Notes under the pieces: model-generated
Told to the model about the DNA's origin: nothing
The model's database searches: none
Seen by the model: the letters and a program-made list of their open reading frames with translations, nothing else
Program-made: the position numbers and the translations under genes
NCBI GenBank assembly: GCA_046155505.1
Contig: JBJXFK010000366.1
Span: 1-12,961, forward strand
DNA length: 12,961 nt
DNA from: JBJXFK01 sp046155505
GTDB lineage: Bacteria; Planctomycetota; Phycisphaerae; UBA1845; Fen-1342
Direction of reading: 5' to 3'
Shown: one piece after another, positions 1 to 5,165 of the stretch
Position numbering within the stretch: the first letter of the stretch is position 1
Layout of the letters: each line of letters starts with the position of its first letter

Positions 1-14
1 GCAAGCGTGGCGCA

Positions 15-88
15 CGTTCCCGGCGGGGTTCGAACCCACAACCTCCGCCTTCGGAGGGCGGCGCTCTATCCAATTGAGCTACGGAAAC
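15..88 (-). tRNA. tRNA-Arg, anticodon CCG
   Basis: Read on the minus strand, the segment folds as a complete 74-nt cloverleaf. The acceptor stem is GTTTCCG/CGGGAAC, the D-stem GCTC/GAGC, the anticodon stem CCGCC/GGCGG with loop CTCCGAA, and the T-arm GTGGG-TTCGAAC-CCCGC. Position 33 is T and positions 34-36 are CCG (plus-strand 52-54), which decodes the arginine codon CGG. The discriminator base is G. The 3' CCA is not encoded: TGC follows on the minus strand, so CCA must be added by tRNA nucleotidyltransferase. All stems pair fully, allowing G-U, so the gene looks functional. Confidence 0.96.
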
Positions 89-110
89 ATCATCCCTGAT
101 GCTTCAACGA

Positions 111-138
111 AGTCTATCCGCCGGGCGGCGGGAATCAA
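111..138 (-). promoter_or_regulatory. candidate sigma70-like promoter of the tRNA-Arg gene
   Basis: On the minus strand TTGATT (plus 133-138) and TAGACT (plus 111-116) are separated by 16 bases. Each matches 4 of 6 consensus positions. Transcription would begin roughly 15 bases before the mature tRNA 5' end at 88. This rests on motif similarity alone, and planctomycete promoters are poorly characterised. Confidence 0.25.
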
Positions 139-527
139 GATGCGTGCGACAATCAACGAAATTCACCGTAAGCTATTTTTGTACAGATGCTTACAGCGTT
201 CTCCGCTCGGAAGTCGCGCCCGCAACAACAACCAATCCAACTTTGGCCGAGATGTCCGTCGGGCGAGCCGTTTCTCCCGGCGCAAGCTGTGGCACGGTGT
301 GACATAAGTCCATTTTTGGTCCTGACTTACGATCTGTCGCGAAGAGTTCCACCTGCCGCGCCATTTTCGCAATACAGGGTCTGCGCCCGGACATACACTT
401 AACGGCGGAATATTCGACGCACGGCGGTTAGCGATCTACGCGCTCCGTGATGCGTCGTTCAGTCGCTCTTTCTGCGCAGACGAACTTCGGGGTTGAGGTT
501 TGTCGATCTGCTCCGGTTCACACCTTT

Positions 528-532
528 GGAGA
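528..532 (+). promoter_or_regulatory. ribosome binding site of the CHRD protein
   Basis: GGAGA lies 7 bases before the ATG at 540. It fixes the start at 540 rather than at the upstream in-frame ATG at 447. The choice is supported by the signal peptide, which begins exactly at residue 1 from 540. Confidence 0.8.
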
Positions 533-539
533 ATTTGCG

Positions 540-1010
540 ATGGGAATTTGGAAGGGAATTGTTCTCGCTACCGCGCTCGGCGCCGCAGCGACAGCTCAAG
601 CAGTCGTGGTTTACACCGTTCAGCTCAGCGGCGCGAACGAAGTCGCGCCGGTCGTCCCGGATCCGGACGGATCGGGCACCGCAACGCTGACGATCGACGA
701 CAGCGTGTCGCCGCCGACTGTGTCATGGAATCTGGTCGTGTCGAATATTCAGGTGCCAATCCGTTTCTGGCACATTCACTCGGCCCCCGCCGGCGCTAAC
801 GGCCCGGTCGTCGTCGACTTCGGCACGAGCATGACCGGCGGACCAATGGCCGACATCGATCTCGCGAACGTGCTCTCGAATCCGACCGGGTTCTATGTAA
901 ACGTTCACACGTTCGAGCATCCTGCCGGTGCCATTCGCGGCCAAATTCCTGAGCCGACGACGCTCAGCCTGCTGGCGCTGGGCGCGCTGGCCATGCTGCG
1001 TCGCCGCTAA
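540..1010 (+). CDS. secreted CHRD-domain protein with PEP-CTERM sorting signal
   Basis: The 156-residue protein starts with a Sec signal peptide (MGIWKGIVLATALGAAATAQA; likely cleavage after residue 21). A CHRD domain covers about residues 24-135, recognisable by VYTVQLSGANEVAPV near its start, GSGTATLTID, the WHIHSAPAGANGPVV segment and the FYVNVHTFEHPAGAIRGQI end. CHRD domains occur in chordin and in many bacterial exported proteins; their biochemical role is not settled. The last 20 residues are a PEP-CTERM signal: PEP motif, hydrophobic helix, terminal RRR. Such a tail normally sends a protein to an exosortase for processing and release to the envelope or matrix. No exosortase gene is in the window. 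The start is chosen from the GGAGA site and signal peptide; a strong terminator follows the stop, suggesting a single-gene unit. Confidence 0.9.
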   Translation: MGIWKGIVLATALGAAATAQAVVVYTVQLSGANEVAPVVPDPDGSGTATLTIDDSVSPPTVSWNLVVSNIQVPIRFWHIHSAPAGANGPVVVDFGTSMTGGPMADIDLANVLSNPTGFYVNVHTFEHPAGAIRGQIPEPTTLSLLALGALAMLRRR

Positions 1011-1060
1011 GACAAGTACGACAAAGCTGGGCAGTCGGCTTGACGGCTGTCACCTGTGAA

Positions 1061-1105
1061 CGGCGGAGCATCTACGCGAGGGGCGATGCTCCGCCGATTT
1101 TCTTT
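1061..1105 (+). terminator. Rho-independent terminator after the CHRD gene
   Basis: A perfect 12-bp stem, CGGCGGAGCATC (1061-1072) with GATGCTCCGCCG (1085-1096), encloses a 12-base loop and is followed directly by ATTTTCTTT. It starts 50 bases after the CHRD stop codon. Stem strength plus T-rich tail make this a textbook intrinsic terminator on the plus strand. Confidence 0.85.
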
Positions 1106-1124
1106 GCGTGCGCTCGCAATTGTG

Positions 1125-1202
1125 TGGCACCCGCTATCAGCGGGTGCCAGATCGGGTGCTCTCGGGTCACCAGTGAATAGCGGGTGCTACACTCGGGTGC
1201 TA
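1125..1202. repeat. TGGCACCCGC hairpin with downstream GGGTGC units
   Basis: TGGCACCCGC (1125-1134) and GCGGGTGCCA (1140-1149) form a perfect 10-bp stem with loop TATCA. The motif GGGTGC then recurs at 1154, 1182 and 1195, with a degraded GGGTCA at 1164. There is no T-tract, so this is not a second terminator. It resembles the small palindromic intergenic repeats scattered through planctomycete genomes. The segment stays open in the frame of the downstream esterase, which makes that reading frame falsely long. Confidence 0.75.
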
Positions 1203-1250
1203 CGCGCCCGCAGTATTGCGGTTTCTTGCTCGCCTGCATACAAAACCCCG

Positions 1251-2729
1251 ATGAAATTCACTCGACAACTCACATATGCGTTCATCACCGCCGCTCTCGT
1301 CGCCTCCTCGTCCGCCGCGCCGCCGACAATTTCAATCTCGTTCGACACCGCCGTGAGCGACAAACCCTACACCGGCCGCGTGTTCGTCATGTTCATGACC
1401 GGCCAGCGCGGCGACCCCGTCGACGGCCCGAGCTGGTTCGGCAATGACCCGTTCTTCTCGCAAGAAGTGCGCAACTGGAAGCCCGGCGACGCCATCCAGC
1501 TCGACGCCGCAAAAGCACGCGGTTACCCGACGCCGCTCACCGACCTACCGGCTGGAGAGTATCGCGTCCAAGCCGCAATTGACCTCAACGGCATGTCGCA
1601 CGTTGTAGTCGGTGCGCCGGGCAACGGCGTCAGCGAAATCATCACGCATGAACACGATCCCGCGACGCCCGGCGCGATCGAACTGAAAATCGCGAAGCGC
1701 GTGCCGCAGCACATACTGACCGATTCCGACGCGCTGAAATACGTCACGTTTCGCAGCGACAAACTCAGCAAGTTCTTCAAGCGTGACGTGCCGATGCGCG
1801 CCGTAATCGCACTCCCCGAGACATATGCTGACGACAAAGACCGCAAATTCACCACGGTCTACACCATTCCCGGCTTCGGCGGCACCATCAAGCACGGCGC
1901 GTCGGCGACCGGCCTCGTCAGTATGCTCGCCCACGAAGGCCTCGACGCCGTTGTCGTTTATCTCGACCCCGACTGCTTCGCCGGACATTGCGTATTCGCC
2001 GATTCGGCCAACACCGGTCCGTGGGGCGGCGCTCTCGTCGAAGAGCTGATCCCGCATCTCGAACGCGAGTTTCGCCTACGCCCGACCGCCGCCGCACGAT
2101 TCGTCACCGGTCACTCCTCCGGCGGTTGGAGCAGTCTGTGGCTGCAAGTCACCTATCCCGACGCATTCGGCGGCACATGGTCCTCATCGCCGGATCCGGT
2201 CGATTTCACCGCGTTTCAGACAATCGACATTTACGACGAATGGCTCAATTTTTTCGACATGCCCGACGGCTCGCCGCGACCGATCGCCCGCGCCAGTGGC
2301 CGCCGCAAAGCCTGGCCCGCGCGCCGCTTCTGCGACATGGAAGCGGTGCTTGGTCGCGGCGGGCAGTTGTATTCGTTCTGCGCCGTCTTCGGCCCGCGCG
2401 GCGACGACGGGCAGCCGGTGATGCTTTGGAATTGGTCAACCGGCAAGCTCGATCCGAGAGTCGCTGAGTATTGGAAACGCTACGACATCCGCCTGACGTT
2501 GGAACGCGATTGGAAGACGCTCGGGCCGAAGCTCGCCGGCAAGCTGCACCTCTTCTGCGGCGACCGCGACGATTTCTATCTCGACGGGGCGTTCCTCAAG
2601 CTTCGCGACACACTGAAAACACTCGACAGCGACGCATATGTTGAACTGATTGAAGGCGCCGGCCACGGCCTGCCGCCGCGCGTGTATCAGACAATGGCCA
2701 AGCAAGTGAAAGCCAAGGCCAGGGAGTAG
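1251..2729 (+). CDS. secreted alpha/beta-hydrolase, putative esterase
   Basis: The 492-residue protein is probably an exported carboxylic-ester hydrolase of the putative esterase (feruloyl-esterase/esterase-D-like) fold; the substrate is unknown. A signal peptide (MKFTRQLTYAFITAALVASSSAA) occupies residues 1-23. A beta-rich N-terminal domain follows (about 24-150), with the catalytic domain from about 165 to the end. The nucleophile elbow GHSSGG places Ser289 as nucleophile. A block around SANTGPWGGALVEELIPHLE is typical of this family. The likely acid is Asp438 or a nearby Asp in CGDRDDFYLDG, and the likely base is His472 in EGAGHGLPP. The frame is open up to 1056, but that extension runs through the terminator and repeats, so I start at 1251. 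No Shine-Dalgarno sequence precedes this ATG; a weak promoter-like pair (TTGCGG at 1216, TACAAA at 1239, 17 apart) suggests a very short or absent leader. The TAG stop lies inside a GAGTAGC repeat. Confidence 0.86.
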   Translation: MKFTRQLTYAFITAALVASSSAAPPTISISFDTAVSDKPYTGRVFVMFMTGQRGDPVDGPSWFGNDPFFSQEVRNWKPGDAIQLDAAKARGYPTPLTDLPAGEYRVQAAIDLNGMSHVVVGAPGNGVSEIITHEHDPATPGAIELKIAKRVPQHILTDSDALKYVTFRSDKLSKFFKRDVPMRAVIALPETYADDKDRKFTTVYTIPGFGGTIKHGASATGLVSMLAHEGLDAVVVYLDPDCFAGHCVFADSANTGPWGGALVEELIPHLEREFRLRPTAAARFVTGHSSGGWSSLWLQVTYPDAFGGTWSSSPDPVDFTAFQTIDIYDEWLNFFDMPDGSPRPIARASGRRKAWPARRFCDMEAVLGRGGQLYSFCAVFGPRGDDGQPVMLWNWSTGKLDPRVAEYWKRYDIRLTLERDWKTLGPKLAGKLHLFCGDRDDFYLDGAFLKLRDTLKTLDSDAYVELIEGAGHGLPPRVYQTMAKQVKAKARE

Positions 2730-2956
2730 CGAGTATCGAGTAGCGAGTAGCGAGTTGAGAAACCGCTTCGGCTTGCATCGCGCCAGCGATCCGAACGCGA
2801 CGCGCCAGCGAGTGAACGCACGCGCAGCGTGCGCCCCATCCAAACCCGGAGCGCAAGCGACGGGGTAACTTGCTGGGCGCGCGGACGATCGAGCATCGAC
2901 TATCGATCGCAGCGCGTAAACGATCGTCCCAACTCGCTACTCGCTACTCGCTACTC
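2724..2956. repeat. composite intergenic repeat: inverted GAGTAGC arrays around a GC-rich core
   Basis: The left array is five 7-bp units (GAGTAGC, GAGTATC, GAGTAGC, GAGTAGC, GAGTTGA; 2724-2758). The right array is the reverse complement: a partial AACTC (2931-2935) and three GCTACTC units (2936-2956). Between them lie two copies of CGCGCCAGCGA (2779-2789 and 2801-2811), a 7-bp hairpin CGCACGC/GCGTGCG (2817-2833), a 24-base core at 2843-2866 shared with 8680-8703, and a 9-bp inverted repeat GGACGATCG/CGATCGTCC (2883-2891 and 2921-2929). The arrays supply the stop codons of both converging genes, the esterase on the left and aat on the right. No gene is seen in the 214-base gap. Confidence 0.85.
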
Positions 2957-3603
2957 TCCACCATCCCCACCTCCGGCGACTCATCCGTGAAACTCCGCGG
3001 CTGCCGCACCGCCACCTCCAGCCGCGCCAGATACTCATCCCGCGCAATCTGCACCGCGCCGAGGCTCGCCAGGTGCGGCGTTGACCATTGCGTATCAAGC
3101 AGCACATAGCCGCGCTCACGCAGCCGCCGAATCAAATGCACGAGCGCGACTTTCGACGCATCGGTCGCGCGGTGAAACATCGATTCGCCAAAAAACGCCG
3201 CCCCGATTGCCACGCCGTATAGCCCGCCGACGAGCGATTCGTCCTTCCAGCATTCAACGCTGTGCGCGAAACCCTGCCCGTGTAGTTCGCAATACAAATC
3301 CAGAATCCGCCGCGTGATCCATGTGCCCTCGCGCCGATCGCCGCACGCCCGCATTACCTGCTCGAACGCGCTGTTCACGCGCACGTCAAACACATTTCGT
3401 TCGACCGTCTTCCGTAAGCTGCGGCTCAGTTTGAATCGCTCGAATTCAAAAACGCAGCGCGGGTCCGGCTCATGCCACGTAATCATGTCGTTGGCGTGCC
3501 CCATCGGAAACACGCCGACGCAATAGCCGTGCAAAACCATGTCGGGTGTGACGCGGTGCGACATGCTCTCTGCCAATCTCCCTCTCGAATTTTCCGCGTG
3601 CAT
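2944..3603 (-). CDS. aat: leucyl/phenylalanyl-tRNA--protein transferase
   Basis: Aat transfers Leu or Phe from aminoacyl-tRNA to the N-terminal Arg or Lys of proteins, marking them for ClpS/ClpAP degradation in the cytoplasm. Family hallmarks in the 219-residue product: GYCVGVFPMG (26-35), WHEPDPRCVF (43-52), EGTWITRRILDLY (92-104), HSVECW (114-119), GESMFHR (139-145) and DTQWSTPHLASLGA (170-183). Glu140, Asp170 and Gln172 align with residues of the E. coli active site. It belongs to the shorter Aat form. Conservation begins at MSHRVTPDMVL, so a start at Met14 (base 3564) is a real alternative; neither ATG has a strong ribosome binding site. The last residues (VESSE) are encoded by GAGTAGC-type repeat, beyond the conserved core. 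It is divergent from the EamA permease gene with only about 90 bases between them. Confidence 0.93.
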   Translation of the reverse strand: MHAENSRGRLAESMSHRVTPDMVLHGYCVGVFPMGHANDMITWHEPDPRCVFEFERFKLSRSLRKTVERNVFDVRVNSAFEQVMRACGDRREGTWITRRILDLYCELHGQGFAHSVECWKDESLVGGLYGVAIGAAFFGESMFHRATDASKVALVHLIRRLRERGYVLLDTQWSTPHLASLGAVQIARDEYLARLEVAVRQPRSFTDESPEVGMVESSE

Positions 3604-3695
3604 CTTATCCCGACTCGCACGCGGCTTGCATCAATTTCGTTCGTCCATCACCGATGCATGTGGCAGCGCCGCACCGCCCGACTACGATTCGCCGA

Positions 3696-4598
3696 ATGAA
3701 CGACGCACAACCCAGCCGCATCTCGCAAGCAACCGCCGGCGTCATCGCATTACTGCTCGCCGCCATGCTCTGGAGCCTCAACGGACCACTCATCAAGCTC
3801 GCAAACCAAGCCACCGGCGACGCCGCCGGCGCGCACGGTCTGACCATCGCGTGCTATCGCTCGCTCATCGGCGGGGCGCTGTTTCTGATTCCGGGATTTC
3901 TGAATCGCCGCTCGCTGGCCGTCGTCGCGCCGCGCTGGCCGATCGCATCGGTGATCGCGTTCACGCTCATGACCGCCTGCTTCGTGGTGGCGACGACCAT
4001 GACCGCCGCGGCGAACGCGATCGTCCTGCAATACGTTTCGCCACTTGTGGTGTTCTTGCTGTCGCCACTGATCCTGAGCGAACGGCCACGCTGGAGCGAG
4101 GGCGTCGTGCTACTGCTCTCAATGGTCGGCGTGGCGATTATCTTCATCGGCAACGGCGGATCGCAGACCGCGGCGCTCACGCTCGCGCTGCTCGCCGGGG
4201 CTGGATACGGCGCGCTCACGGTCATTCTCCGCGGCCTGCGCGGTGTGCATGCGACAACTGTCGTCGCTATGAACTTCATCGGCTCGGGTTTGCTGCTCTT
4301 GCCGGTGGTGCTGGCGATGGGAATTGCCGAAGTGCCGCCCAAGCAACTCGCGGTCATCGCGCTCATGGCTGCGGTGCAATTCTCGCTGCCGTACGCGATT
4401 TTTCAATGGGGCCTGCAGCGCGTCGAGGCGTACAAAGCGTCGCTGATCACGTTGCTCGAACCGGTGCTCAACCCGGTGCTCACGCTGCTAATCGTCGGCG
4501 AGGCGATTCCGCCGGCGACGCTCATCGGCGGGCCGATCATTCTCGCCAGCGTGCTCGGCTGGCTGATCCTCAGTTCGCGAAACGCACGACGCACGTAG
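3696..4598 (+). CDS. EamA/DMT-family transporter (drug/metabolite permease)
   Basis: The 300-residue inner-membrane protein has about ten hydrophobic helices in two EamA repeats (about residues 15-151 and 165-291), the normal size and layout for the 10-TMS DMT superfamily. Repeat ends carry typical signatures: ANAIVLQYVSPLVVFLLSPL near 107-126 and AYKASLITLLEPVLNPVL near 245-262, each followed by a short GE/SE-type turn. Family members export amino acids, nucleosides or other metabolites; nothing here identifies the substrate. The start at 3696 gives the usual short cytoplasmic N-terminus; an in-frame ATG at 3654 would add 14 residues without a better ribosome binding site. The TAG stop lies within the left arm of a large intergenic palindrome, which probably also ends transcription. 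Confidence 0.92.
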   Translation: MNDAQPSRISQATAGVIALLLAAMLWSLNGPLIKLANQATGDAAGAHGLTIACYRSLIGGALFLIPGFLNRRSLAVVAPRWPIASVIAFTLMTACFVVATTMTAAANAIVLQYVSPLVVFLLSPLILSERPRWSEGVVLLLSMVGVAIIFIGNGGSQTAALTLALLAGAGYGALTVILRGLRGVHATTVVAMNFIGSGLLLLPVVLAMGIAEVPPKQLAVIALMAAVQFSLPYAIFQWGLQRVEAYKASLITLLEPVLNPVLTLLIVGEAIPPATLIGGPIILASVLGWLILSSRNARRT

Positions 4599-4666
4599 GG
4601 TGGGCATCGCCCACCATTTTGTGCTCGATCGGAAACGCGGCGAATGGTGGGCAATGCCCACCCTAC
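4595..4666. repeat. 24-bp inverted repeat between convergent genes, GTAGGGTGGGC family
   Basis: The arm at 4595-4618 (beginning GTAGGGTGGGCATCGCCC) is matched by the reverse-complement arm at 4643-4666 at 23 of 24 positions, around a 24-base spacer. Each arm is itself nearly palindromic (GGTGGGCATCGCCCACC-like). It fills the 71-base space between the EamA and gcvH stop codons and includes the EamA stop. From general knowledge, this sequence type is abundant in planctomycete intergenic DNA, where it is often mistranslated as VGWASPT. A bidirectional terminator role is plausible although no T-tract follows either arm. Confidence 0.9.
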
Positions 4667-4669
4667 ATC

Positions 4670-5050
4670 TCAATATCCGATGAGCTTCCCATACGCCGTA
4701 CCGTCGAGCAGTTTTTCGAGCGGCGACGTATCGCTGCATTTCACCTTGATCATCCAACCGCTCTCGAACGGATCGGTGTTCAGCAAACCCGGCTCGTCGG
4801 CCAAGCGCTTGTTCACTTCCGTCACCGTACCGCTGACCGCCGTGTAGATGTCGCTCGTCGCCTTGACCGACTCGACCTCGCCGAACGGCTTGCCCGCGCT
4901 GACCGTCGCCCCGACGGCCGGAAGCTGCGCGTAGGTGATGTCGGTCAGCTCATCGGCTGCATGTTTGGTGATGCCAATCGTCACCACGTCGCCCGCGACT
5001 TTGAACCACTCGTGCGACTCGAGATATTTGCGATCATTCGGGACGGCCAT
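4670..5050 (-). CDS. gcvH: glycine cleavage system H protein
   Basis: GcvH is the lipoyl carrier of the glycine cleavage system, shuttling the aminomethyl group between the P (decarboxylase), T (aminomethyltransferase) and L proteins in the cytoplasm. The 126-residue product has standard size and fold: SHEW near 12-15, VVTIGITKHAADELTDITYA (22-41), and the lipoylation motif GEVESVKATSDIYT with Lys63 as lipoyl attachment site, then PFESGWMIKVK. The ATG at 5050 has GGAGA at 5059-5063, 8 bases upstream, and begins exactly where the family homology begins. The frame stays open further upstream and contains a CxxC pair (see findings). No gcvT, gcvP or lpd gene is in the window, so the other components must lie elsewhere. 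Confidence 0.96.
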   Translation of the reverse strand: MAVPNDRKYLESHEWFKVAGDVVTIGITKHAADELTDITYAQLPAVGATVSAGKPFGEVESVKATSDIYTAVSGTVTEVNKRLADEPGLLNTDPFESGWMIKVKCSDTSPLEKLLDGTAYGKLIGY

Positions 5051-5165
5051 GGCCACGCTCTCCGCTGGTGATTCGAGTTTGCTCGACGCCTGCAAGCCGC
5101 AAGTCGTCGATGCGAGATCATCGCGGCAACGCGGGCAGGCGGTCAAGCGCGTTGCATCTCGATCG

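Larger units (their letters stand above)
89..539. other. 451-base gap without a convincing gene
   Basis: No reading frame here has both a plausible ribosome binding site and recognisable protein content; the short open frames overlap one another on both strands. The stretch holds the candidate tRNA promoter (111-138), a small inverted repeat TAAGTC/GACTTA (305-310 and 324-329), and the ribosome binding site of the next gene at its right end. A minus-strand frame from 364 down to 191, beginning MARQVELFATDRKSGPKMDL, is the only one that looks faintly protein-like. It may be a decayed gene start, but this is weak. Confidence 0.5.

Noticed and set aside
305..329. TAAGTC/GACTTA as a terminator or operator
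   Set aside because: Only 6 bp of pairing with a 13-base loop and no adjacent gene it could serve; indistinguishable from chance.
1056..1250. 65-codon N-terminal extension of the esterase
   Set aside because: It translates the terminator and GGGTGC repeats; the signal peptide starts at the ATG at 1251.
2724..2758. CRISPR-like array
   Set aside because: The units are contiguous 7-mers without unique spacers; the inverted partner arrays also rule out CRISPR.
2817..2833. CGCACGC/GCGTGCG hairpin as the esterase terminator
   Set aside because: Only 7 bp, no T-tract, and 88 bases past the stop within repeat DNA; kept as part of the composite repeat.
3539..5071. 510-codon plus-strand open frame over the EamA and gcvH genes
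   Set aside because: Different frame from the EamA permease, Arg/His-rich, and contains the mistranslated palindrome text VGWASPT; a shadow.
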